A stretch of DNA of 64,000 nucleotides from Kribbella pratensis (lineage in GTDB: Bacteria; Actinomycetota; Actinomycetes; Propionibacteriales; Kribbellaceae): NCBI RefSeq assembly GCF_004366075.1, contig NZ_SODU01000002.1, positions 1,240,758-1,304,757 on the forward strand, read 5' to 3'. The notes beneath the pieces were generated by a model. It was not told the DNA's origin and did no database searches. It saw only the letters and a program-made list of their open reading frames with translations. A program made the translations under genes and the position numbers. The stretch's first letter is position 1, and each line of letters begins with the position of its first letter. Positions 53,940-62,685 of this stretch are shown piece after piece.

Positions 53940-54638
53940 TCAGTGTGGAAGCTTGCGCGTATCGATGAGTTGCTGGGCAACGTCGCGCAGTTTGGTGTTG
54001 GTGTCCTGCGAGTACCGCTTGAGGATCGCGAACGCCCGGTCGCCGTCCACGTCGAAGCGTTCCATCAGGATTCCCATCGCCTGACCGACCAGCTTCCGCG
54101 CGTCGACCGCCTGGGCCATCGTCTCCTCGTGCCGCGCCGACGCCACCGCCACGGACGCGTGCCGCGCGAGGATATGCGCGATCGCCTCGTCGTCGGTGGA
54201 GAACGCCTCCGGCTCCGAGCTGTACAGCCCGAGGACGCCGACCGTACGTCGCGGCGCGTCACCGGTCGCCAGCGGTACGTCGAGAACGCTGCGGATCCCG
54301 AACGCCGCGACCTTCGTGCTCCACTCGGGCCAGCGGTCGTCGGAGGTGGTGTCGCGGATCAGGACCGTGGCGCGTTCGCGGAGCGCCGTGATCAGGGGAC
54401 CACTCTCCGCAGCGATCTGCAGCTCGGAGATGTCGGTGACGACCTGATCCGTGACCGCGGCGATCTCGGCCCGCGAACCACGTGTGTAGAGAGCCACGCC
54501 GGCGTACGTGCAGTTCACCGCCTGCAAGGCGAACTGCACCACGGCATCGATCGTCTCCTCGACTCCAGGCGCATCGTGCAACTCGATCGCCAGCCGGGCA
54601 AACGTATCCGCCGAACGGGCAAGCTCAGGCTCAGTCAC
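53940..54638 (-). CDS. GAF-ANTAR domain RNA-binding antiterminator
   Basis: The 232-aa protein has a GAF sensor domain (about residues 10-155, LAIELHDAPGVEETIDAVVQ..., AFGIRSVLDVPLATGD) and a C-terminal ANTAR domain (KLVGQAMGILMERFDVDGDR..., TKLRDVAQQLID). ANTAR domains bind tandem stem-loops in leader RNAs and prevent termination. The GAF ligand is unknown. It is divergent from nhaA. The 165-bp gap beyond its stop holds nothing recognised. Confidence 0.92.
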   Translation of the reverse strand: MTEPELARSADTFARLAIELHDAPGVEETIDAVVQFALQAVNCTYAGVALYTRGSRAEIAAVTDQVVTDISELQIAAESGPLITALRERATVLIRDTTSDDRWPEWSTKVAAFGIRSVLDVPLATGDAPRRTVGVLGLYSSEPEAFSTDDEAIAHILARHASVAVASARHEETMAQAVDARKLVGQAMGILMERFDVDGDRAFAILKRYSQDTNTKLRDVAQQLIDTRKLPH

Positions 54639-54811
54639 TGGAAACTCCAGGGCATGTCACGCAGTAGGGCAAGGTAATAATGCAGCCCAACCGCCCCCCA
54701 GCGTTAGCCGTGACCAAAACCCGCCACAACGCGCTCCCGATCCCACCGGAGCCTGTCTCACGGGCCTTCAGATGGCCGCGTGGTGGAGCTGTGCGGATTA
54801 CAGTGTGCGGC

Positions 54812-56698
54812 ATGGCGGAGTTGGTCGGTCTTCTGAGTGGGCGGACTGACTGGCGACGGGGATTTGCGGCGCCCATGCGGGCGTTCTTGCGGACCGAGTC
54901 GGGTAGTTCGGGCGTGCTCGCGGCCGCGATCGTGCTGGCGTTGGTGTGGGCGAACGTGTCGCCGGGGACGTACGACGAGGTGTGGCGGACCGACCTGTCG
55001 ATCGGGCTCGGGCACGACGTACTGAGTCTGGATCTGCAGGAGTGGATCAACAGCGGACTGATGACGCTGTTCTTCCTGGTCGTCGGGCTCGAGGCGCGTC
55101 GCGAGTTCGATCTCGGGGATCTGCGGGATCGCAGCCGGTTCGTGCTGCCGATGCTGGCCGGGATCGCGGGGATGATCGCGCCGGTCCTGATCTACCTGGC
55201 GTTCAACGCCGGCGGTCCGGGGTCGCACGGCTGGGGTGTCGCGATGTCGACCGACACCGCACTCGCGCTCGGTCTGCTCGCGTTGGTCGGCCGTGGTGTG
55301 CCGGATCGCGTGCGGGTGTTCCTGCTGACGGTGTTCGTGGTCGACGATCTGCTCGCGCTGGCGGTGATCGCGGTCGTCTACAGCGAGGACATCAGGATGA
55401 TGCCGCTCGTGCTGGCGATCGTCGCGTTCGCGGTCGTACTGGTGTTGTCGCTGTTCCACGTCCGCAAGGCCTGGATGTACGCGATCCTCGGCGTACTCAT
55501 GTGGGCCGCCCTCCTGAAGAGCGGCGTGGACCCGGTGGTCGCAGGTCTCGCGATCGGGCTGACGGCGCCGGCGTACTCGCCCGGTCGTGAGGAGCTCGAG
55601 GAGGCGACCGGCCGGTTCCGGCTGTTCCGCGAGCAACCGACGCCGGAGCTGGCGCGGTCCGCGACCGTCGGTCTGACCACGACGATCTCGCCGAACGAGC
55701 GCCTGCAGTACCTGTACCACCCGTGGACCAGTTACCTGATCGTCCCGCTGTTCGGGCTCGCGAACGCCGGCGTCACGATCGACGCGGCGTTTCTCGGGCG
55801 GGCGTTCACGTCGCCGATCACGCTCGGCATCCTGCTCGGGTACGTCGTCGGCAAGCCGCTCGCGGTGACGACGGTGTCCTGGTTGCTCGAACGTTTGAGT
55901 GGTGGGCGGATCCGGCCGGGGGTCGGCTGGGCCGCGGTCGTCGGCAGCGGGACGATCGCCGGAATCGGGTTCACGGTGTCGTTGCTGATCGCAACGATCG
56001 CGTTCGACGGGCCGCAGCTGGCCGAGGCGAAGGTCGGGCTGCTGTCCGCGGTGATCGTCGCCTCGGCGCTGACCTGGGCGGTGTTCCGCGCGGCGAAGCT
56101 GCTGTCTCCTCCGAAGAAGGCGCTAGCACTGCTAGGAAACGCGGAGCAGTTGGTCGATCTGACCGATCCGGTGGATCCGGAGCGGGACCACATCCGCGGC
56201 CCGGAGACGGCGTCGGTGACGCTGGTGGAGTACGGCGACTTCGAGTGCCCGTACTGCGGGATGGCCGAGCCCGTCGTACGGGATCTGCTGCAGGACGACG
56301 ATCTGCGGTACGTGTGGCGGCACCTGCCGCTGTCCGACGTACACCCGCGCGCTCAGATCGCGGCCGAGGTGGCGGAGGCCGCGGCCGCGCAGGGGGCGTT
56401 CTGGGAGATGCACGACCTGCTGCTCGCGAACCAGCAGAACCTCCAGCCGAAGGACCTGATCGGCTACGCGGAACAGCTCGGTCTGGACATCGATCGGCTG
56501 CACGACGACGTGAAGCGGCATGTGGCGGCGGCGCGGGTCGCGCAGGATGTGGAGTCGGCGGACACCAGCGGGGTGTCGGGTACGCCGACGTTCTTCGTGA
56601 ACGGGCAGCGGCACTACGGGGCGTACGACGTGGAGACCCTGAAGCAGGCGATCAAGGTGGCGCGGGCGCGGGCGAAGATCACCGCGCGGCACAGCTGA
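54812..56698 (+). CDS. nhaA: Na+/H+ antiporter NhaA fused to a DsbA-like thioredoxin domain
   Basis: The 628-aa protein has residues ~15-420 as NhaA with about twelve membrane helices. The ion-binding Asp pair is in FVVDDLLALAV, and FFLVVGLEARREF and GIGFTVSLLIATIAF are further family motifs. Residues ~455-628 are a DsbA-like domain with C479-P-Y-C482 and GTPTFFVNGQRHYG including the cis-Pro. Such fusions occur in actinobacteria. The ATG at 54812 was chosen; longer in-frame extension to 54680 is Pro/Arg-rich and unlike the family. Confidence 0.93.
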   Translation: MAELVGLLSGRTDWRRGFAAPMRAFLRTESGSSGVLAAAIVLALVWANVSPGTYDEVWRTDLSIGLGHDVLSLDLQEWINSGLMTLFFLVVGLEARREFDLGDLRDRSRFVLPMLAGIAGMIAPVLIYLAFNAGGPGSHGWGVAMSTDTALALGLLALVGRGVPDRVRVFLLTVFVVDDLLALAVIAVVYSEDIRMMPLVLAIVAFAVVLVLSLFHVRKAWMYAILGVLMWAALLKSGVDPVVAGLAIGLTAPAYSPGREELEEATGRFRLFREQPTPELARSATVGLTTTISPNERLQYLYHPWTSYLIVPLFGLANAGVTIDAAFLGRAFTSPITLGILLGYVVGKPLAVTTVSWLLERLSGGRIRPGVGWAAVVGSGTIAGIGFTVSLLIATIAFDGPQLAEAKVGLLSAVIVASALTWAVFRAAKLLSPPKKALALLGNAEQLVDLTDPVDPERDHIRGPETASVTLVEYGDFECPYCGMAEPVVRDLLQDDDLRYVWRHLPLSDVHPRAQIAAEVAEAAAAQGAFWEMHDLLLANQQNLQPKDLIGYAEQLGLDIDRLHDDVKRHVAAARVAQDVESADTSGVSGTPTFFVNGQRHYGAYDVETLKQAIKVARARAKITARHS

Positions 56699-56777
56699 AG
56701 ACAGGTGGCGGAATCTTGATGCACTAGGGCATTTCTGCCACTGTTGTCGGGTTGCCGGATCCTTGACGCTTGGCTGC

Positions 56778-56825
56778 ATGACGCACTCCATGACCGACTC
56801 CATGACCAACTCCACGACCAAGCAG
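56778..56825 (+). repeat. 12-bp tandem repeat at the rhodanese gene start
   Basis: ATGACGCACTCC, ATGACCGACTCC, ATGACCAACTCC and a decayed fourth copy encode Met-Thr-x-Ser repeats. Three successive in-frame ATG codons result. Slippage could change the N-terminal length without affecting the rhodanese domain. Confidence 0.7.
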
Positions 56826-57251
56826 ATCGACCAGGCTGCCGTCGCGCACTTCGCCGGACGGCTGGCGTACGAGACGGACGTGTCCGATGTCGCCGCCGAC
56901 ATCGGGGCCGGGGTGACCGGGTGGGTTCTGATCGACAGCCGTAGCCAGGAGAGCTGGGACCAGGGGCACGTGCCGGGAGCCGTGCACCTGCCGACGCGGG
57001 AGATCGCGGCGCGGGCGGCGAGCGTCGTACCGGACGACGTCGCGGTCGTGACGTACTGCTGGGGGCCAGGGTGCAACGGTGCGACGCGGGCGGCTCTGGA
57101 GTTCGCCAAGCTGGGGTATCCGGTGAAAGAGATGATCGGCGGGTTCGAGTACTGGGTCCGTGAAGGGCTGCCGGTGGAGACGGCCGACGGCATCGAGCGG
57201 CGCCTCGCCGACCCGCTGACCGCGCCGCGCGGGGTGGCGTGCGCGTGCTGA
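56778..57251 (+). CDS. Rhodanese-like sulfurtransferase
   Basis: The protein of about 157 aa has one rhodanese domain: WVLIDSRSQESWDQGHVPGA and the active-site loop YCWGPGCNGATRAA, with the first Cys in the catalytic position. It ends in GVACAC, a cysteine pair. It moves sulfane sulfur to an unknown acceptor. The N-terminus is coded by a 12-bp tandem repeat that supplies ATGs at 56778, 56790 and 56802, so the exact start is uncertain. Confidence 0.88.
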   Translation: MTHSMTDSMTNSTTKQIDQAAVAHFAGRLAYETDVSDVAADIGAGVTGWVLIDSRSQESWDQGHVPGAVHLPTREIAARAASVVPDDVAVVTYCWGPGCNGATRAALEFAKLGYPVKEMIGGFEYWVREGLPVETADGIERRLADPLTAPRGVACAC

Positions 57252-57354
57252 AATCCCTGTGAGCGTTGAGGTTTAACACAGATCGAACTCGCCGTGGTGA
57301 AACGCTGACTCTCCGTGCGTTACGCTCGTCGCAGCGCCGACGCGAGGAGACAGT

Positions 57355-58197
57355 GTGACCGATCAGCCGAGGTACGACGGTGGGCTGATCGCGCGCGGGA
57401 TCGACACCACGCGCCCGAGCGTCGCCCGCGTCTACGACTACGCCCTCGGCGGCAAGGACAACTACGAGTCCGACCGCGAGCTGTACCGGCAGATCATGAA
57501 GATCGCGCCGGAGACGCCTCTGTGGGCGCGGGCGAACCGCCGCTGGCTCCACCACGCGGTCACCTGGCTGGCCGAGGAGGGCGGCGTACGGCGGTTCATC
57601 GACGCGGGCTCCGGCCTGCCGACCGTCGAGAACACGCACCAGATCGCCCAGAAGGTGAGTCCGGACGCCTCGGTGCTGTACATCGACAACGACCCGTCCG
57701 TGGTCGCCCACGGACGGGCGCTCCTGCTGGACAACGACCGGACACAGTTCACCGCGGCGGACCTGACCAAGCCTGACGAGGTGCTGGCGGACCCGGCGGT
57801 CGCGGGGATGCTGGCCGACGGTCAGCCGGTTGCGCTGGTGATGGCGCTGATGCTGCACCATATCGCCGACTACGACGAGACACTGGCGATCGCCGGCCAG
57901 TACGTCGACGCGCTGCCGCCGGGCTCCTATCTGGCGATCACGCACGCGTGCAACCCGGGTGACGGCGGTCCGGTCGACGTACTCGTGACCGAGCTCCTCG
58001 AGAAGGTCAAGGATGCTTTCCCGACCTTGGCGTTCCGTTCGGTCGAGCAGATCTCGTCCCTGTTCCACGGGCTGGAGATCCTCGATCCGGGGGTCGTCCG
58101 ACTGGCCGATTGGCATGTTCCGGGCGGCCGCGTCGAGGAGGACCCGCCGGTCGACATCCGCGACGCCATCTACGGCGGCATCGCGCACAAGCCTTAG
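57355..58197 (+). CDS. DUF574 family SAM-dependent methyltransferase
   Basis: The 280-aa protein has the actinobacterial DUF574 (S-adenosyl methyltransferase) signature: TTRPSVARVYDYALGGKDNY, NRRWLHHAVTWLAEEGGVRR, FIDAGSGLPT (SAM motif I), VLYIDNDPSVVAHG (motif II) and LMLHHIADYD. Members are abundant in these genomes, and the substrate is unknown. The GTG start is preceded by AGGAGA. The stop lies 3 bases from the end of the convergent TPR gene. Confidence 0.92.
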   Translation: MTDQPRYDGGLIARGIDTTRPSVARVYDYALGGKDNYESDRELYRQIMKIAPETPLWARANRRWLHHAVTWLAEEGGVRRFIDAGSGLPTVENTHQIAQKVSPDASVLYIDNDPSVVAHGRALLLDNDRTQFTAADLTKPDEVLADPAVAGMLADGQPVALVMALMLHHIADYDETLAIAGQYVDALPPGSYLAITHACNPGDGGPVDVLVTELLEKVKDAFPTLAFRSVEQISSLFHGLEILDPGVVRLADWHVPGGRVEEDPPVDIRDAIYGGIAHKP

Positions 58198-58200
58198 GTC

Positions 58201-58704
58201 CTAGCTCAGGCCCGCCAGGTAGTCGGCGTTCCCGCGGATCGCGGCCTCGTAGCGCTTGATCTCGGCGGAGTCGACCTTGTCGGCGATCACCAGCAGGAGC
58301 GTCGCGAGCGCCTTGTCCTTCGCCCCGGCGGCATGCAGCGTCAGCGCCTTGAAGACCCGCAGCGAGTCCGACTCGGGGAACTCCGCGCACGCGCCCTTGA
58401 ACACCGCGAGCGACTCGTCGAAGCGTTCGAGGTTGCGCAGCGTGCTGCCGTACTGCAGCAGGCACTTGCGGCGGGTCTCCCCGGTCAGTCCCGGCAGCGC
58501 GCGCTCGTAGTACCTGACGGCCGTCTCCTCGTCGCCGGCGGTGTCGTACGACCCGCCGACCTCGTACAGCACGTACGGATTGTCCGGATGCTCGGTCAGC
58601 AGCTTCTCGAAGAAGGCGATCGTCGGGCCCATGTTCGCCCGGTCGCGCCGCGCGAACGCCTCGTCGATCGTCGCCGCCAGTTCCGGCGTCAGCTCAGTCG
58701 TCAC
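58201..58704 (-). CDS. Tetratricopeptide repeat protein
   Basis: The 167-aa protein is built of about three TPR-like helix pairs: AFFEKLLTEHPDNPYVLYEV, EETAVRYYERALPGL and FDESLAVFKGACAEFPES. The whole resembles the Tetratricopeptide_5-type bacterial proteins of this size. It has no enzyme motif and is probably a protein-binding scaffold. The GTG at 58704 lies 7 bases after the stop of the DUF1622 gene, so the two are likely co-transcribed. Confidence 0.87.
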   Translation of the reverse strand: MTTELTPELAATIDEAFARRDRANMGPTIAFFEKLLTEHPDNPYVLYEVGGSYDTAGDEETAVRYYERALPGLTGETRRKCLLQYGSTLRNLERFDESLAVFKGACAEFPESDSLRVFKALTLHAAGAKDKALATLLLVIADKVDSAEIKRYEAAIRGNADYLAGLS

Positions 58705-58711
58705 AGTTCCA

Positions 58712-59062
58712 TCATGCCGCGTCGGTCCGGCGGGCCTGCCACGGCCATGATCCGGAGATCTCCACTTCGAGCGCGAAGCTGAGCACGGTCCGGATCACCA
58801 CGATCAGTCCCAGCACCAGCACGCTCTGCACCGACGTCTCGACGATGATCGTCCGGATGATGTCCCCGACGATCAGGATCTCCAGCCCTAGCAGGATCAC
58901 CCGCCCGAGATTCACCCGCAGCTGCTGGTAGCTCCCGGTGCCCTTGCGGACGACGTCGTAGCAGTACCGCATCAGGACGACGGCGAGTCCGATCGCCATG
59001 ATGACCACGCCGGCGCCCTCGATCGTCCGGGCGACGCCGGCGAAGACCCGCTCGAAGTCCAT
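58712..59062 (-). CDS. DUF1622 small integral membrane protein
   Basis: The 116-aa protein has three predicted membrane helices (IEGAGVVIMAIGLAVVLMRY, LGLEILIVGDIIRTII and VLVLGLIVVIRTVLSFALEV). The family pattern RVNLGRVILLGLEILIVGDI is clear. Its function is unknown. It is followed by the TPR gene and preceded by the FAD oxidase gene 16 bases upstream, all on the same strand. Confidence 0.9.
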   Translation of the reverse strand: MDFERVFAGVARTIEGAGVVIMAIGLAVVLMRYCYDVVRKGTGSYQQLRVNLGRVILLGLEILIVGDIIRTIIVETSVQSVLVLGLIVVIRTVLSFALEVEISGSWPWQARRTDAA

Positions 59063-59078
59063 CCCTCACAGTTACCAG

Positions 59079-60365
59079 TCAGGCAGCGGACTCGCTGGTC
59101 GGCTCGCCGGGCCGGATGTTCTGGTTCAGGTGGAACACGTTGGCCGGGTCGTACGCCGTTTTCAGCGCGACCAGCCGCTCCAGTGTCGCGGGCGGGAACG
59201 CCCGGTGGATCGGGTCGTCGTTCAGCGTGTTCACGTAGGCCCCGCTCGCGTACGGCGCCAGCGCCGCCGCGTACCCGCGCAGGCGGCCGATCCGGTCCTC
59301 GTCCTCGGCCGGGTCCTCCCAGCGTGTCGCGGTGACGAACTCGAACAACGTGTCCCGGTGACTGAATGCAGCGTTTTCCGTGGGGACGTCGGCGATCGCG
59401 CCGCCGTACGCCTGCAGACTCGCCGAGACCCCCGGGTTGTCCAGCAATGCCCGGATCGCCGCGTCCGGCAGCGACTTGAAGTAGTGACCCTTCCAGTACC
59501 GCCGAAAACGGTGTCCTTGGACGTTGTCGTCGCGCGTCTGCAGCTTCAGGTACGTCGTCTCCTCGACCAGCTCGTCGCTCACCGGCCCGAGCGCCCGGAA
59601 CGCCGGCAGCAGCTCGTGCCCACCCTCGCCGACCCACACGTACCCGACCGTCACCGACTCGGCCGTGATGTTGGCGGTGAACGTCGCCTCGCGCGGCGCA
59701 TCGGCGTTCAACTCCCGCCACCCCCGCAGTACCTCGAATCCCGCCGACACCGGGTAGCTGAACTCGACGATCAGCGCCCGCGTCCCCACCTGGTGCAGCT
59801 GGAACTCGAACGACGTCACGATCCCGAAGTTGCCGCCGCCGCCACGCAACCCCCAGAACAGCTCGGGGTTCTCGTCCGCACTCGCCCGTACGACGTCACC
59901 GTCTGCCGTCACGACCTCGTACGAGATGACGTTGTCGCAGGCCAGGCCGAACCGCCGTGCCAGCCAACCCATCCCGCCGCCGAGCGTCAGCCCGCCGACC
60001 CCGGTGTGCGACACGTTCCCGGCCGTCGTCGCCAGCCCGTATTCCTGCGCCGCCCTGTCCAGTTCGCCCAGCAGCGCGCCACCCTGTACCCAGGCCCGCT
60101 TGGCGGCAGGATCCACGTGGACCGCGCTCATCGGCGTCAGGTCGATCATCAGCCCACCGTCCGGGACCGCGAGACCGGCGATGTTGTGCCCGCCGCAGCG
60201 GACCGCGATCTCCAGACCGGCCGCACGCCCGAACCGGACCGCCTCGGCGACGTCCTCGGTCGAAGCGCAGCGGGCGATCACGGCGGGGCGGCGGTCGATC
60301 ATCGCGTTCCAGACGGTGCGGGCCTCGTCGTACCCGGCGTCTCCGGTGCGCAGCATCACGGTCAT
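59079..60365 (-). CDS. Berberine-bridge-type FAD-linked oxidoreductase
   Basis: The 428-aa protein has the PCMH FAD-binding domain: PAVIARCASTEDVAEAVRFG, then VRCGGHNIAGLAV in which the His is the 8-alpha flavin attachment site, and SHTGVGGLTLGGGMGWLARR. The position of the second (6-S-cysteinyl) attachment carries no Cys, so attachment is mono-covalent. The C-terminal BBE motif YDPANVFHLNQNI is present. It oxidises an unknown alcohol or sugar with oxygen. It is divergent from the MocR gene, which may regulate it. Confidence 0.92.
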   Translation of the reverse strand: MTVMLRTGDAGYDEARTVWNAMIDRRPAVIARCASTEDVAEAVRFGRAAGLEIAVRCGGHNIAGLAVPDGGLMIDLTPMSAVHVDPAAKRAWVQGGALLGELDRAAQEYGLATTAGNVSHTGVGGLTLGGGMGWLARRFGLACDNVISYEVVTADGDVVRASADENPELFWGLRGGGGNFGIVTSFEFQLHQVGTRALIVEFSYPVSAGFEVLRGWRELNADAPREATFTANITAESVTVGYVWVGEGGHELLPAFRALGPVSDELVEETTYLKLQTRDDNVQGHRFRRYWKGHYFKSLPDAAIRALLDNPGVSASLQAYGGAIADVPTENAAFSHRDTLFEFVTATRWEDPAEDEDRIGRLRGYAAALAPYASGAYVNTLNDDPIHRAFPPATLERLVALKTAYDPANVFHLNQNIRPGEPTSESAA

Positions 60366-60441
60366 CGCTCTCAGCTCCCTGGATGAGTTGGTCTGTCCAC
60401 AACCCTGACAGCGGAGCGGTCCGTCGATAAGGTCCAGTTCT

Positions 60442-61839
60442 GTGAGCCGAATGAGGACCAGTTCCGGAGCCGGTGAGCTCCTGGTCGAGCTGCAGCGCGA
60501 CAGTGGCGTCCCGCTGCACCAGCAGCTCGAGAGCGGGATCCGGACCAGGATCCGGGCAGGACTGCTGCGCGCCGAGACCGTGATGCCGTCGACGCGCGCC
60601 CTCGCGCACGACCTCGGCCTGTCCCGCGGGGTGGTCGTCGAGGCGTATCAGCAGCTCGTCGCCGAGGGATACCTGATCAGTCGCGCCGGCGGATACACGC
60701 AGGTCGCCGACATCGCCGTGACCGAGGCGGCGACCGCTCTGAAGCCCGGCGCAGGTCCCCCGCGGATCGACTTCCGCTACAGCCGCCCGGACGTGTCCGA
60801 GTTCCCCCGCGCCGCGTGGCTGCGATCGGTACGGCGAGTGCTCAACGAGACGCCGTACCGCAGCCTGGCCTACATCGACGGGCGCGGAACGATCGAACTC
60901 CGCACGGCGCTGTCCGACTATCTCAACCGGGTCCGCGGTACGGCGGCGCGCCCGGAGAACATGCTGATCTGCAACGGGTTCGCGCAGGGCTCACGGCTAC
61001 TCCTGCAGGTGCTGGCCGCACAGGGACGTCGGCGGCTCGCGGTCGAGGACCCGTCCGACAACGACCTGCGGGAGGTCGCACAGGCGGCCGGGCTCGAGGT
61101 GGTCGGCGTACCGATGCTGGAGACGGGCATCGACGTCAACGCGTTGGAGCGGTCGGGTGCGGACGTCGTACTCGTGACGGCTGCACATCAGTTCCCCACC
61201 GGAGCGGTGGCGTCGGCGGAAACGCGGGCCGCGCTGGTCGCGTGGGGCGGGCTGGTGATCGAGGACGACTACGACGCGGAGTACCGCTACGACCGGGAGC
61301 CGATCGGCGCGATGCAGGGGCTCGCGCCCGACCGCGTCGCGTACGCCGGGACCGCGAGCAAGACGCTGGCGCCCGGGTTGCGGCTGGGGTGGCTGATCCT
61401 GCCGACGTGGCTGGTCGAGCCGATGGCGCAGGCGAAGCTGATGGACGATCGCGGGTCGCCGGTGTTCGACCAACTGGCGTTCGCCGACTTCGTGGCGAGG
61501 GGTGAGTTCGACCGGCATCTGCGGCGGATGCGGCCGCGGTACCGGACGCTGCGGGACACGCTGGTCGAACGGTTGGCGGCGCGGCTGCCGGAGCTCGAGC
61601 CGGTCGGGGTGTCGGCTGGTCTGCACGTGATGACGTGGCTGCCACCCGACCTCGGCGAGGACGCGCTGCGTGACGCGGCCCGGCAGCGCGGGCTCGGCGT
61701 GTACGGGCTGGCGCCGTACTGGGTGTCGGGAGAAGGGCCCGCCGGGCTGGTGTTCGGGTACGGGTCGCTCTCCCAGAAGGAAGTTGTCGAGGGCATCGAG
61801 TTGCTCGCGGACGTGGTCGCGACGATCCGGAAGCGATGA
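60442..61839 (+). CDS. MocR/PdxR family regulator (GntR winged helix fused to aminotransferase domain)
   Basis: The 465-aa protein has a GntR winged helix at residues ~10-80 (PLHQQLESGIRTRIRAGLL, MPSTRALAHDLGLSRGVVVE). A fold-type I aminotransferase domain follows, with the PLP-binding Asp region VIEDDYDAEYRYD and the Schiff-base Lys in AGTASKTLAPGLRLGWL. Members often sense PLP or amino compounds. Direct repeats GGTCCAGTTC (60431-60440) and GGACCAGTTC (60455-60464) flank the GTG start and may be its operator. Confidence 0.92.
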   Translation: MSRMRTSSGAGELLVELQRDSGVPLHQQLESGIRTRIRAGLLRAETVMPSTRALAHDLGLSRGVVVEAYQQLVAEGYLISRAGGYTQVADIAVTEAATALKPGAGPPRIDFRYSRPDVSEFPRAAWLRSVRRVLNETPYRSLAYIDGRGTIELRTALSDYLNRVRGTAARPENMLICNGFAQGSRLLLQVLAAQGRRRLAVEDPSDNDLREVAQAAGLEVVGVPMLETGIDVNALERSGADVVLVTAAHQFPTGAVASAETRAALVAWGGLVIEDDYDAEYRYDREPIGAMQGLAPDRVAYAGTASKTLAPGLRLGWLILPTWLVEPMAQAKLMDDRGSPVFDQLAFADFVARGEFDRHLRRMRPRYRTLRDTLVERLAARLPELEPVGVSAGLHVMTWLPPDLGEDALRDAARQRGLGVYGLAPYWVSGEGPAGLVFGYGSLSQKEVVEGIELLADVVATIRKR

Positions 61840-61891
61840 ATAATTATCCACTTCGTTGCAATTCGATCCGGACGGTTCTAATCTTGGCGAG

Positions 61892-62641
61892 GTGATCGCC
61901 ACAGCTGGTATCGACGCCCTCATGAACAAAGGCTGGCCTGCCGCGGACAGCACCGAGCTGGACGGCTGGCTGGTCCGCCGCAACGCAGGCGTCACCATGC
62001 GAGCCAACTCCGTCCTGCCCGCGAGCGCGCCGTTCGACCTCGACAGGGCCTTGGACTACGTGGAAAACCTGTACGCCGCGCACCAGATCGCACCGTCCTT
62101 CCAGGTGGGTCCGGCGGCGCAGCCCGGCGACCTCGACGAGTACCTGGCGGCTCGCGGGTACGAGGTTCGCACTCCGACGCTGGTGATGTGCGCCGAGGTC
62201 GCAGATGTGCTCGCGAAGCTGCCCGAACCGACGACGGCAGTGAATATTTCCTCGACGCCCGGTGACGACTGGATGGCCCTGTGGTGGGTCGTCGACGGCC
62301 ACGGCGGATCCGACGCGCAGCCCGCCGCCCGGCAGATTCTCAACCGCGGCCGCGCGCTGTACGCCACGATCTCGTCCGGCCGGCAGGCCCAGGCCGTCGG
62401 CCGCCTGGCTCTGGTCGACGACTGGGCCGGCATCTACTGCCTCGCCGTCGATCCGGCCTACCGCCGCCAGGGTCTCGCCCAGGCGACCATCCACGGCTTG
62501 TTGCAGAAGGCAACGACCGTCGGCGTCAACCACGTCTGGCTCCAGGTGGTCGAGGCCAACGCCCCGGCCCGCGCCCTGTACGACAGCCTCGGTTTCCAGA
62601 CTGTCTCGCGCTACCACTACCGCGTCCGCCCTCAGCCCTGA
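61892..62641 (+). CDS. GNAT family N-acetyltransferase
   Basis: The 249-aa protein has a C-terminal GNAT core: IYCLAVDPAYRRQGLAQATI (acetyl-CoA loop) and NAPARALYDSLGFQTVSRYH. The N-terminal ~130 residues (GWLVRRNAGVTMRANSVLP) form a second, degenerate GNAT-like domain, as in MshD-like tandem enzymes. The GTG at 61892 fits the family start; TAATCT 14 bases upstream could be a -10 box, giving a nearly leaderless transcript. A TTG at 61856 is an alternative start. Confidence 0.85.
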   Translation: MIATAGIDALMNKGWPAADSTELDGWLVRRNAGVTMRANSVLPASAPFDLDRALDYVENLYAAHQIAPSFQVGPAAQPGDLDEYLAARGYEVRTPTLVMCAEVADVLAKLPEPTTAVNISSTPGDDWMALWWVVDGHGGSDAQPAARQILNRGRALYATISSGRQAQAVGRLALVDDWAGIYCLAVDPAYRRQGLAQATIHGLLQKATTVGVNHVWLQVVEANAPARALYDSLGFQTVSRYHYRVRPQP

Positions 62642-62685
62642 GCAGAAGCCTCCGGTATCGCCCCGCGATCGGAGAAGATGTCGGC

